From assembly GCF_000317045.1 (NCBI RefSeq), contig NC_019703.1, forward strand, positions 1,352,501 through 1,416,500: a stretch of DNA of 64,000 bases, written 5' to 3'. Under the pieces are notes generated by a model that saw nothing but the letters and a program-made list of their open reading frames with translations, did no database searches and was not told the origin of the DNA. Source of the stretch: Geitlerinema sp. PCC 7407 (GTDB taxonomy: Bacteria; Cyanobacteriota; Cyanobacteriia; PCC-7407). This document shows positions 37,090 to 45,039 of this stretch, in pieces. How positions within the stretch are numbered: position 1 is the stretch's first letter; each line of letters opens with the position of its first letter. A program made the translations under genes and the position numbers.

Positions 37090-39012
37090 CTAGCGCGATC
37101 GCCCGCCCTGTTGCTGGACGGGAATCTCGATCACAAACTCGGTGCCTGAGCCCAGGACAGAGTGGCAGTGCAGCCGCCCCCCGTGGCGCTCCACGACGAT
37201 TTGGTGGCTGATCGAGAGGCCGAGTCCTGTGCCTTTGCCAACCTCTTTGGTGGTGAAAAAGGGGTCGAAGATCCGCTCGAGGACCGACGGCGCCATGCCG
37301 GGACCGTTGTCGGCGATCGCCAGGCGCACCCAGCGCGGGTCAAGCTGCGTCGTGGTGATCTTGAGGGTGGGCGGCGCACTCTGAAGGGCGATCGCCCCGT
37401 AGCCAGACCGAGCTGCGGTCCAGGTTCGCTGACTGTCGAGGGCATCAATGGCGTTGCTGAGGATGTTCATAACGACCTGATTGAGCTGCCCAGAGTAGCA
37501 TTCCACCCGCGGCAGAGCCCCGTAGTCTTTGACGACGCGAATTTCGGGGCGATCGCCCTTGGGCTTGAGGCGATTGTGCAAAATCATCAGCGTGCTGTCG
37601 ATGCCCTCATGCAGATCAACGGCCTTGACCTCGGCCTCGTCGAGCCGCGAAAAGGTGCGCAGGGACTGAACAATTTCGCGAATGCGATCGGCCCCGACCC
37701 TCATCGAGGCCAGCAGCTTGGGCAGATCCGTCTGCAAAAATTCCAGGTCCATCTCCTCAATCTCGGCGATCAGGTCTTGGGGCGGGTCGGGGTAGTGGGT
37801 TTGGTAGCGCTCCAGCAGCTGCAACAGGCTCCGGGTATAGGTATTGGCGTGCTCCAGATTGCCAAAAATGAAGTTGATGGGGTTGTTAATTTCGTGGGCA
37901 ACTCCCGCCACCAGCTGGCCAAGGCTCGACATTTTTTCGCTCTGGATCAGCTGGGCCTGGGTTTGCTGGAGGTGATGCAGCGTAGCGCTCAGGGCTTGGG
38001 TCCGCTCCTCTACGCGCTGCTCCAGGGTTTCGCGGGCCTGCTCGAGGCGACGGGTGTCGTCGCCGGTGCGCTCGATCAGGTGGTTCAGGGACTGGGCCAG
38101 GGACCCGATTTCGTCGCGGGAGGTGACGGGGGCGCGCAGCTCGAAGTTGGAGTCTCGGGTGACGCGCTGGGCGACGTCGGTAACGGCCTCGATGGGCTGG
38201 GCGATCGCCTGCCCCAGAACCGCGGCCAATCGAGCAGCGATCGCCCCTGAGAGCACCATTCCCACCAAAATGAGATGAAGCCGCAAACTCTCAGCCCAGT
38301 CTAGACGCACAACGGCATCACTCTCTTGGCTCTGGGCCGCCCGGATACCCTGCTCGAGACGCTCGGCCAAGCGCTCAAACTCGACACTATGGCGGGTTGC
38401 TGTGCCTTGGGCTCCTTTGCTCAAGACCTCCTGCTGAGCCGCCGCGATGTCTGAGGTCGCTACGTTGCCTGGGTCAATGTCTTGCCACAGGGTTTCCATC
38501 AGCTGGCGATAGGAGTCAGCGGCGACCGTGTATTGCTCCATGAGGTCTTGGAGCGTGTCGACATTCATGGCCAGGTGCTCGGGGTGATCCTGGGCAAAGG
38601 CCTGGAGGTCCGCGGCGATCGCCCTAATCTGCGCCGCATCACTCAAAAACTTTTCGCGCTCGTAGTTAAACCAAATCGAGTCGCCCAACACCGTAATCAG
38701 GCGCTGGGGATGGGAGCGCACCTCCAGGACCGTCAGCTCAAGATTTTTGAGCAAATCTTTTTGCTGGTTGGCGAGCAGCAACTGCTGGCGGGCCTGGCCT
38801 TGCAGCACGTCCCCCACCCACAGCCCCGTCGAAGTGCCCAAAATCGCCACGCCGATCACCAAGGCATAGCTATGGCTAATTTTTTGGCGAATACTGCGCT
38901 GGGCCAGCAGCTTGAGAAGTGAAAGCTTTGTCTGCTTGAAGCGTCTAAGCCCCTCCTTGAGAGGAGATTCGTTGTGAGACAAAATTCCCCTGTCCAATGG
39001 CTTCATACACAT
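37090..39012 (-). CDS. Membrane sensor histidine kinase
   Basis: A 640-residue kinase: cytosolic tail, membrane helix 1 (about 48-66), a periplasmic helical sensor (about 70-240), membrane helix 2 (about 245-265), HAMP (about 268-320), a coiled coil, a HisKA-like phosphoacceptor GVAHEINNPINFIFGNLEH, and an HATPase domain with NQVVMNILSNAIDAL, DNGPGM, FDPFFTTKEVGKGTGLGLS. All catalytic boxes are intact. Its start overlaps the PhnD-like lipoprotein gene by 68 bases (a TTG or later start could shorten this), so the two are made together. No response regulator is adjacent. Confidence 0.93.
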   Translation of the reverse strand: MCMKPLDRGILSHNESPLKEGLRRFKQTKLSLLKLLAQRSIRQKISHSYALVIGVAILGTSTGLWVGDVLQGQARQQLLLANQQKDLLKNLELTVLEVRSHPQRLITVLGDSIWFNYEREKFLSDAAQIRAIAADLQAFAQDHPEHLAMNVDTLQDLMEQYTVAADSYRQLMETLWQDIDPGNVATSDIAAAQQEVLSKGAQGTATRHSVEFERLAERLEQGIRAAQSQESDAVVRLDWAESLRLHLILVGMVLSGAIAARLAAVLGQAIAQPIEAVTDVAQRVTRDSNFELRAPVTSRDEIGSLAQSLNHLIERTGDDTRRLEQARETLEQRVEERTQALSATLHHLQQTQAQLIQSEKMSSLGQLVAGVAHEINNPINFIFGNLEHANTYTRSLLQLLERYQTHYPDPPQDLIAEIEEMDLEFLQTDLPKLLASMRVGADRIREIVQSLRTFSRLDEAEVKAVDLHEGIDSTLMILHNRLKPKGDRPEIRVVKDYGALPRVECYSGQLNQVVMNILSNAIDALDSQRTWTAARSGYGAIALQSAPPTLKITTTQLDPRWVRLAIADNGPGMAPSVLERIFDPFFTTKEVGKGTGLGLSISHQIVVERHGGRLHCHSVLGSGTEFVIEIPVQQQGGRSR

Positions 39013-39847
39013 CCCGAATCATGTTGTAGTCGGTGTCGTCAGCGGTCACAAGCTGCGAGCCCTGATACTTTTGGGTTTCCTCTCCCCGCACGAGTGCTGC
39101 GATGAGCGGGGTTTGGGCGGCCACCATGCGATCGCGCAGAGCCTCGACCCAAGCCAGCTCCAGGCCACTGGCGGCCACAAAGACATCGCTGGGCAGCGGC
39201 GGGCCTTGGGCGATCGTGGAAAACTGAGAAGCCTCGGGGGCCAAAAACGTTTGGTAGTCGACAGCCGATCCGCCCCACGCATCGACCCGACCAGCCTGGA
39301 GCGCCTCGACGCCCTCGTCTCCCAGCATGGCCAAGGTGAGATCGCGGCGGGGGTCCAGACCTGCCTCCATGAGTAGTTTGGTCGGCCCGAGGTGACCGCT
39401 GGTCGAGCCAATGCTCGAGAGGGCGAGGGTTTTGCCGCGCAGGTCGCTCACGTTCTGAATGCCCGACCCCGCAGGCACCACGATCACCGAGTGATAGTTG
39501 GGCCGGGTGATGGCGATGACGGGCTGGGCGTTGGTGCGAGCGCGGATCAAGACATATTCTGCGGGGCCGGTCAGGGCCAGATCCACGTCTCCCTGTCGGA
39601 GGGCGATCGCCGCTGCGGTGTAGCTCTCGACCGGGAAAAACTGAATTTTCTTGCCGGTTGCTTGGGCGAGCGCATCTCGGAAGGCTCCGTAGTTTTCTTC
39701 GAGATTCTCCAGCCCCTGGATGTCGGTGACGGCAAACTGAATCGTCTCTGGTCCCGCCAAAGCGCTAGGGCGATCGGAGGCGGTGCGGGCTGCGCTGCAT
39801 CCGCCCAAAAAGAGCAACAAGTAGGCTAAAAAATTGCGCCGCTGCAT
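38945..39847 (-). CDS. PhnD-like phosphate/phosphonate-binding lipoprotein
   Basis: A 300-residue type 2 binding protein. The signal FLAYLLLFLGGC places the lipid-anchored Cys at residue 17. The mature domain has the PhnD pattern (IQFAVTDIQGLENLEENYGAFRDALAQATG, GDVDLALTGPAEYVLIRAR, LRGKTLALSSIGSTSGHLGP, DEGVEALQAGRVDAWGGSAVDYQ). PhnD-type proteins bind phosphonate, phosphite or related oxyanions. No ABC permease or ATPase follows; instead the next gene is a sensor kinase. The pair looks like a ligand-binding sensor, not an importer. Confidence 0.9.
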   Translation of the reverse strand: MQRRNFLAYLLLFLGGCSAARTASDRPSALAGPETIQFAVTDIQGLENLEENYGAFRDALAQATGKKIQFFPVESYTAAAIALRQGDVDLALTGPAEYVLIRARTNAQPVIAITRPNYHSVIVVPAGSGIQNVSDLRGKTLALSSIGSTSGHLGPTKLLMEAGLDPRRDLTLAMLGDEGVEALQAGRVDAWGGSAVDYQTFLAPEASQFSTIAQGPPLPSDVFVAASGLELAWVEALRDRMVAAQTPLIAALVRGEETQKYQGSQLVTADDTDYNMIRDVYEAIGQGNFVSQRISSQGGA

Positions 39848-40157
39848 GGCGTGTTCAGAGATTCAAGAATTGAATGGGGGCTGAAACTTTGCAAGGGCAG
39901 GGTACTGAAGCGAGGCAGGTCGGGGGCACCTTGAGGATGCGGTGCGTAGACTTGGGGGAATCAAACCTGCGCGGGAGAGTGGTTGCTCCTAGACTAATCG
40001 CTGAAAGGGAATTGTTAATGTTTGCTAGCTGACATCAGGGGCGATCGCCCTTTGGCCATCCGGGGTGAAAGGCCCAAAAGCAACCATCCCCGGGGCGATC
40101 GCGCGATCGCCCCGGGGATGGCTGCTGTCAGCAGCGAGCTGCTGCGGTGCGCAACGC
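39848..40157. other. Intergenic region with a HIP1 palindrome
   Basis: 310 bases between two minus-strand genes. It contains the 38-bp palindrome at 40084-40121 and the promoter of the PhnD-like gene. No ORF. Confidence 0.5.
40084..40121 (-). terminator. 38-bp perfect HIP1 palindrome, likely terminator of the porin gene
   Basis: Two 19-base arms, CCATCCCCGGGGCGATCGC and GCGATCGCCCCGGGGATGG, abut with no spacer. Each contains one HIP1 octamer. On the minus strand the stem is followed by TTGCTTTTGGG, and it lies 36 bases past the porin stop, so termination is plausible. Confidence 0.75.
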
Positions 40158-41735
40158 CTAGAAACTAAAGGTGGTGCGCAAAGTGCCAATCACCGCGTCT
40201 TGGTTGTCGCTGTTGTGATTGGGCGCTGTCAGCCAGATGACCCCCGGCGTGATCGAGAGATTTTCGTTGAGCTGATACTGATAGAAAGCCTCTAGGTGCA
40301 GCGATGTATCCGGGTCTTCGCCGAAGCCCTCAATGCTGCTGTCTGTCACTTTGGGCTCCATCCCCACGATGATGCCGCCCAGGTTGCCTTCCTTGCCGAG
40401 GTCCGGGAAGCCAAGGGTGACGGCCCAGTTCCAGATGTCCAGCGCCCCGCGATCGATGGCTCCATTCAGAGTCGAAAGGTTGCGGCTGTTGGTGTAGCCA
40501 GCCCAGCCGCCCACCACAAAGCGATCGCTCAGGCGCCACGACAGCTCAACCCCGTAGGAGTTGGTCACCACCGGCACGTCTAGCAAGCTGGCGTAGTTAG
40601 ATAAAAAGCTGCCGGTGCCCGTTTCCGCCGGTGCGTCCGGGTTGTTGCTGTAGGCATTGACGTAGGTCAGGCCGATGTCCAGGCGATCGAGGGGCTTGAC
40701 CACGAGCTGGGCCAGCGCGCCGTAGGAGCCGTCAAACAAGCCGCTGCCCGAAGCGGGACTGTTGGCGTCGCCGGCCAAATAGCCCAGGCTCAGCTCTAGC
40801 TTGTCTCCGAAGGCGTGCCGCACCCCAACTCCGGCTCCGGCCACGGGGTAGTAGATGGGGTGGCGGGTCCCAAAGGCCGAAATAGCGCCCGAAGCCCCGT
40901 CCCCGTCAAGGGCGTTGACCGTGCTGGCGAAGTCGTCCGAAGCGCCGCCAGCTGCGGCCACGGTGACTTCGGTGCTGTCGCCCAGCGGGAAGGTATAGAG
41001 CAGGACTTCTAGGCCAATGTCATTCGCTTCGTCTTGCTCAAAGGCCAAGGCGCCCTCGAGGAGATCGCCCCGGCCCTGGGTGTTGCCGGTGGACAGACGC
41101 GTGCGCAGGTTGTCGCGGCCTGTGAAGCTGGTTTCGAGATTCAGGCGGAGGCGATCGCTGAAGGTTGGGTTGTCGCTCAGGGAGTTGCCAAAGGCGTCCT
41201 CCCCGTCGAAGGCGCTGGTCAGCGCGAAGATGGCTTCCCCTTCTAGGCGCGTCGTGGTGGAAAACTGGTTGGCCTCCAGCTCAGCGGTGCGCGCCTCCAG
41301 GGAGTCCACGCGGCCCCGCAGCGTCGCCAGCTCAGCGGCAAATTCTTCTTGGAGGCGCTGCAAGGTTGCCAAATCTTCGCGCGTGGCCAGGTCGGCGGTC
41401 CCGGCGGCGATCAGTTCGTTGACGCGATCGAGACAGGCGTTGAGACCGGCCGCAAACTCGTAGCGGGTCATGGCCCGGTTGCCGCGATAGGTGCCGTCCG
41501 GGTAGCCCGCGATGCAGCCGTAGCGCTCAACCAGCGATTGCAGCGCCTGAAAGGCCCAGTCGGTGGGCTGCACGTCCGAAAGCTGCGAGACAGAGGTGAC
41601 CTGCTCGAGGGCGGCGCTCTCTGCCTCGAGGGCGGGGGGTTCAGCGGCGATCGCCCCACTGGCGAGACCCAGTGTCATCAAGACGGCAGATCCCACGAGC
41701 TGCCGACGCAGTGGATAGGAGTGTTCCACGGTCAA
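40158..41735 (-). CDS. SLH-domain outer-membrane porin (iron-uptake-porin family)
   Basis: A 525-residue outer-membrane protein. A signal peptide (about 1-30) is followed by an SLH domain (about 52-110; DVQPTDWAFQALQSLVERYGCIAGYPDGTYRGNRAMTRYEF), a coiled coil (about 115-160) and a beta-barrel (about 165-525) ending in the aromatic strand GTLRTTFSF. This is the common cyanobacterial OprB-like porin group, some members of which help take up iron or inorganic ions. It is divergent from znuA across a region with Zur-like sites, so zinc-responsive expression is possible. Confidence 0.92.
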   Translation of the reverse strand: MTVEHSYPLRRQLVGSAVLMTLGLASGAIAAEPPALEAESAALEQVTSVSQLSDVQPTDWAFQALQSLVERYGCIAGYPDGTYRGNRAMTRYEFAAGLNACLDRVNELIAAGTADLATREDLATLQRLQEEFAAELATLRGRVDSLEARTAELEANQFSTTTRLEGEAIFALTSAFDGEDAFGNSLSDNPTFSDRLRLNLETSFTGRDNLRTRLSTGNTQGRGDLLEGALAFEQDEANDIGLEVLLYTFPLGDSTEVTVAAAGGASDDFASTVNALDGDGASGAISAFGTRHPIYYPVAGAGVGVRHAFGDKLELSLGYLAGDANSPASGSGLFDGSYGALAQLVVKPLDRLDIGLTYVNAYSNNPDAPAETGTGSFLSNYASLLDVPVVTNSYGVELSWRLSDRFVVGGWAGYTNSRNLSTLNGAIDRGALDIWNWAVTLGFPDLGKEGNLGGIIVGMEPKVTDSSIEGFGEDPDTSLHLEAFYQYQLNENLSITPGVIWLTAPNHNSDNQDAVIGTLRTTFSF

Positions 41736-41768
41736 AGTTCCTCACACACAAAGTTCAAAGTTTAGGTC

Positions 41769-41791
41769 TTATTGCAATTGAGTTGCAATAA
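41769..41791. promoter_or_regulatory. 23-bp inverted repeat before the porin gene
   Basis: TTATTGCAA-TTGAG-TTGCAATAA has perfect 9-bp arms and ends 34 bases before the porin ATG. It does not match Fur or Zur consensus. Candidate operator for an unidentified regulator. Confidence 0.45.
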
Positions 41792-41954
41792 ATATTTGTC
41801 GAGTTGTGAATCTGAGATCAAACGAGCTGCCTAGCGATCGCGTCTTGAGCCCTTTGAAAAGCTCTTTCTGCGGCGTTTTGAAGCTTTTTGGCAGCGGCGA
41901 TCGCTGCCCGATGACCCGCCAAATCAGAAAATTCTCAGGATTCTCATCGTGCAA

Positions 41955-41969
41955 TGAGAATGATTCTAT
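41955..41969 (+). promoter_or_regulatory. Zur-like box 1
   Basis: TGAGAATGATTCTAT has the 7-1-7 form of cyanobacterial Zur boxes (TGATAAT-N-ATTATCA) with the core AAT-G-ATT intact. It lies 117 bases before znuA. Confidence 0.6.
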
Positions 41970-41974
41970 TAGAA

Positions 41975-41989
41975 TGAGACTTGTTCTCA
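41975..41989 (+). promoter_or_regulatory. Zur-like box 2
   Basis: TGAGACTTGTTCTCA is a second imperfect 7-1-7 repeat, five bases after box 1. Tandem boxes are usual for strongly Zur-repressed zinc uptake genes. Confidence 0.5.
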
Positions 41990-42085
41990 AAATTTTTCTG
42001 AATTTTGTTTCTGGTCACCTTGCGAATGCTTCCTAGAGTCGATCGCTGGGTTGACGCGTCTGCACCCCTTTCTTGCTGCTCTGCC

Positions 42086-43099
42086 ATGACCTGCTCTCGA
42101 CTTTTGCCGCTGATTTCCCTGGGCCTAGCGCTGACTGCTGTCGGCTGTAGCCAGGCGACTCCCCCTTCAGCCAGCACCGGCACCCCAGAAGCTCAGTCTG
42201 AGACTCAGGCATCCGCAGCGGGCGATCGCCTCAAGGTCGTGACCACCTTTCCGCCCATGTACTGGTTCACCAAGGCCGTGGCTGGCGATGCGGCGGAGGT
42301 CGAAGTGATCGTGCCGCCGGGAGCCGAAGTCCACGAGTATCAGGCCACCCCGGCCGCCGTCCAGGCGATCGCCCAGGCCGATGTGCTGGTGACCAACGGT
42401 CTCGGCCTAGAGGAATTTTTGGAAACCACCCTGCGCAATGCCCAAAACGCCAACCTCAAAACGGTGGTGGCCAGCGAAGGCATCCAGGCCCTCGGCGAGA
42501 TATCGCCGACAGTGCTAGTGGCTGATGCCAGTTCTGGAGCTCATGACCATGACCATGAAGGGGAGGCCACGGCGGAAGCCCATTCCCACACGGCAGGCAA
42601 CCCCCACGTCTGGATTGATCCGGTCTTGGCTCAGCAGCAGATCACCCAGATTCGGGACGGCCTGATCGCGGCGGACCCCGCCAATCGCAGCACCTACGAG
42701 ACCAACGCCGCTGCTTACTTGCAGCAGGTTCAGCAGCTCCATCAAACCTACGAGACGCGCCTCAAGCCGCTTCAGGGCTGCACCTTTGTCACCTTCCATG
42801 ACGCCTATCCCTATCTGGCCAATCGCTATCAGCTCCAGCAAGTGGCCGTGGTCCAAATTCCTGAAGATAGCCTCTCCCCTGGCGATATTCAGACAACGAT
42901 CGATGCGGTGAAACGCTACGATGCAAAAGCTCTCTTGGGAGAGCCCGGCGTGGATAATAAGCTGCTGGCCAGCTTGTCCCAAGACCTCAAGCTCACGCTG
43001 CGCGAAGTTGACCCGCTGGAGTCGGGGCCGCTCGACCCTCAGCACTACCTCACGACCATGGCGCAAAATCTGCAAACCCTGGAAGCGGCCTGCCAGTAG
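42086..43099 (+). CDS. znuA: Zinc ABC transporter substrate-binding lipoprotein
   Basis: A cluster A-I metal-binding protein. ATG 42086 gives 337 residues with lipobox LTAVGC. The mature domain has LKVVTTFPPMYWFTKAVAG, the first metal His in GAEVHEYQATP, a His/Asp-rich loop GAHDHDHEGEATAEAHSH typical of zinc rather than manganese binders, the second His in GNPHVWIDPV and a third in FVTFHDAYPYLA. It should deliver Zn to ZnuB. The upstream frame to 42005 overlaps the promoter and is rejected. Confidence 0.95.
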   Translation: MTCSRLLPLISLGLALTAVGCSQATPPSASTGTPEAQSETQASAAGDRLKVVTTFPPMYWFTKAVAGDAAEVEVIVPPGAEVHEYQATPAAVQAIAQADVLVTNGLGLEEFLETTLRNAQNANLKTVVASEGIQALGEISPTVLVADASSGAHDHDHEGEATAEAHSHTAGNPHVWIDPVLAQQQITQIRDGLIAADPANRSTYETNAAAYLQQVQQLHQTYETRLKPLQGCTFVTFHDAYPYLANRYQLQQVAVVQIPEDSLSPGDIQTTIDAVKRYDAKALLGEPGVDNKLLASLSQDLKLTLREVDPLESGPLDPQHYLTTMAQNLQTLEAACQ

Positions 43100-43245
43100 C
43101 CTGAGAGTGTCTATATAAATCCCTGCTCGAGGCGATCGCCCTTCACCCCGATCTGCCTTCTCTCACCAATTTTCCCTTCCCTGATCAACCCATTTTGGCC
43201 TTGCAACCACGTTGCACTCTTTCTTCTGTGCCCCTTGAGTTATCA

Positions 43246-44052
43246 ATGAACGGTTTTGTGTCGCCTTTGGATGCTTCCCCTGAGACTCCCGCGCCTGTGC
43301 TGTCGGTTGAGCGCTTGACGGTTCAGCGGGGCACCTTCACCGCCCTGGAGGATGTCTCATTTTCCCTACTGCCTGGGACCAACACGGCGGTGGTCGGCCC
43401 CAACGGCGCCGGCAAAAGCACGCTAGTCCAGGCGATTTTGGGCTTGATTCCCTACACGGCGGCCCGCATCGAGATCCTGGGGCGTCCGCTGAAGCGCCTA
43501 GGGGCTTTGGGGCGAGAGATTGGCTATGTGCCCCAAAACTTTTTGTTTGATCGGGGATTTCCCTTGGCGGTAACGGAACTGGTGGGGCTGGGCTGGGCGC
43601 CCCGGTCTGCGGCGTGGCGCTGGCCCTGGCAGCGCGATCCGGCCCGCGAGGCGGCGATCGCCCAGGCCCTGCGGCGCGTCGACGCCGACCATCTGCGCCA
43701 GCAGCCCATCGGCACCCTCAGCGGCGGCGAGCTCAAGCGGGTGCTCCTGGCCTACTGTCTGGTGTCGCCGCGGCGGCTGCTGGTCCTTGACGAAGCCTTT
43801 GCGGGGCTGGATGTGTCGGGAGAGGCTGACTTTTATGGGCTGCTCCATGAGCTGCAGCAGGAGCAAAATTGGGCGATTTTGCAGGTGTCCCACGACATCG
43901 ATATGGTGAACCGCCACTGCGATCGCGTGCTGTGTCTCAACCGCCGCCTGGTGTGCCACGACGCGCCCCAGACAGCCTTTTCTTCCCAAAATCTGTTGGC
44001 GACCTACGGTCCTGCGTTTCAGCAGTATCCCCACTCCCACGGCTGGGGCTAA
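43246..44052 (+). CDS. znuC: Zinc ABC transporter ATP-binding protein
   Basis: A 268-residue ABC ATPase. Walker A VGPNGAGKST, Q-loop YVPQNFLFDRGFPL, signature LSGGELKRVLLA, Walker B LLVLDEAFAGLDV and the switch His in LQVSHDID are all present. ATG 43246 (MNGFVSPLDASPE) is chosen over a TTG at 43195. It lies 146 bases after znuA; a common transcript is likely because no terminator is seen between them. Confidence 0.95.
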   Translation: MNGFVSPLDASPETPAPVLSVERLTVQRGTFTALEDVSFSLLPGTNTAVVGPNGAGKSTLVQAILGLIPYTAARIEILGRPLKRLGALGREIGYVPQNFLFDRGFPLAVTELVGLGWAPRSAAWRWPWQRDPAREAAIAQALRRVDADHLRQQPIGTLSGGELKRVLLAYCLVSPRRLLVLDEAFAGLDVSGEADFYGLLHELQQEQNWAILQVSHDIDMVNRHCDRVLCLNRRLVCHDAPQTAFSSQNLLATYGPAFQQYPHSHGWG

Positions 44053-44097
44053 GATGCTGGTCTAGGCGCCCTTGTTGTTGTCCCTGCGCGATCGCCC

Positions 44098-44964
44098 ATG
44101 GCCTTACCCTTTGTGTTGAATGACTGGGCCGTCTTGGCCCAGACCAGCAACCTGCTGGATCTGATGCAGTTTCCCTTCATGCAGCGGGCGATCGCGGGTG
44201 GCGTCCTGATGGGCGTGCTCGGCGGCTTTCTCGGCAGCTTTGTCACCCTGCGTCAGCTCTCGTTTTTCAGTCATGCGGTCGGTCACGCGGCGCTGGCGGG
44301 CATCGTGCTGGGCATCTTGCTCCAGATCAACCCGACCTGGATGCTGCTGCCCTTTACGTTGGCCTTTGGGGTCGGGGTGCTGTACCTGATCGACCACACA
44401 GACCTGTGGAGCGACAACATTTTTAGCATTGCCGTCTCAGCGGCCCTAGCCATCGGCGTGATCCTGACCGGGCTCATCAAGGGCTATCGCGGCAACCTGA
44501 TGTCTGTGCTGTTCGGAGACATTCTGGCGATCGATGGCCTCGACCTGACGCTAATGGGGCTGCTGCTGCTGGCCAGCTTGCTGTATCTGTTGCCGACCCT
44601 GCGCCAGCAAGTCCTGCTCACTCTCAACCCGGCTGTGGCTCAGGTCCAGGGCATTGCGGTGGGGTTCCATCGCTATTGTTTTGTGGTCCTGCTCTCCCTG
44701 GCGATCGCCGTCTCCATCAAAGCCGTCGGCGTCCTGCTGGTGAATGCCTTTCTCGTCATCCCTGCCTCCAGCGCTAAGCTGCTGAGCCACCAATTTGGCC
44801 GTTTTTTGTGGCTGTCTGTGGGGCTGGGCGCCCTCAGCAGCCTGCTGGGCATGGGAGTCTCCGCCGAATTCAGCCTGGCCTCGGGTCCGAGCATTGTGCT
44901 GGTGCAGTTTGGTCTGTTTCTGGCAGCCTTTACCCTAACCAAGCTCAAGCTCGTGATGCCCTGA
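44098..44964 (+). CDS. znuB: Zinc ABC transporter permease
   Basis: A 288-residue inner-membrane protein of the ABC-3 family with about eight helices. It has the family core GGVLMGVLGGFLGSFVTLRQLSFFSHAVGHAALAGIVLG and the coupling stretch KAVGVLLVNAFLVIPASSAKLL. It is 45 bases after znuC and completes the importer. Confidence 0.95.
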   Translation: MALPFVLNDWAVLAQTSNLLDLMQFPFMQRAIAGGVLMGVLGGFLGSFVTLRQLSFFSHAVGHAALAGIVLGILLQINPTWMLLPFTLAFGVGVLYLIDHTDLWSDNIFSIAVSAALAIGVILTGLIKGYRGNLMSVLFGDILAIDGLDLTLMGLLLLASLLYLLPTLRQQVLLTLNPAVAQVQGIAVGFHRYCFVVLLSLAIAVSIKAVGVLLVNAFLVIPASSAKLLSHQFGRFLWLSVGLGALSSLLGMGVSAEFSLASGPSIVLVQFGLFLAAFTLTKLKLVMP

Positions 44965-45039
44965 GCCGCCTGCCCTCTAGGCTAGGTGTGGTAGGCTCAG
45001 GGCCGTGATTGTCCTGATTGGCCCACGCTTTCTTGTCCT

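Larger units (their letters stand above)
41736..42085. other. Divergent control region porin / znuACB
   Basis: 350 bases, strikingly AT-rich. It holds a 23-bp inverted repeat near the porin start and two tandem Zur-like boxes 100-130 bases before znuA. No ORF. Confidence 0.6.

Noticed and set aside
37162-38250. 362-residue ORF antisense to the sensor kinase
   Set aside because: The kinase catalytic boxes are on the opposite strand; this frame has no domain.
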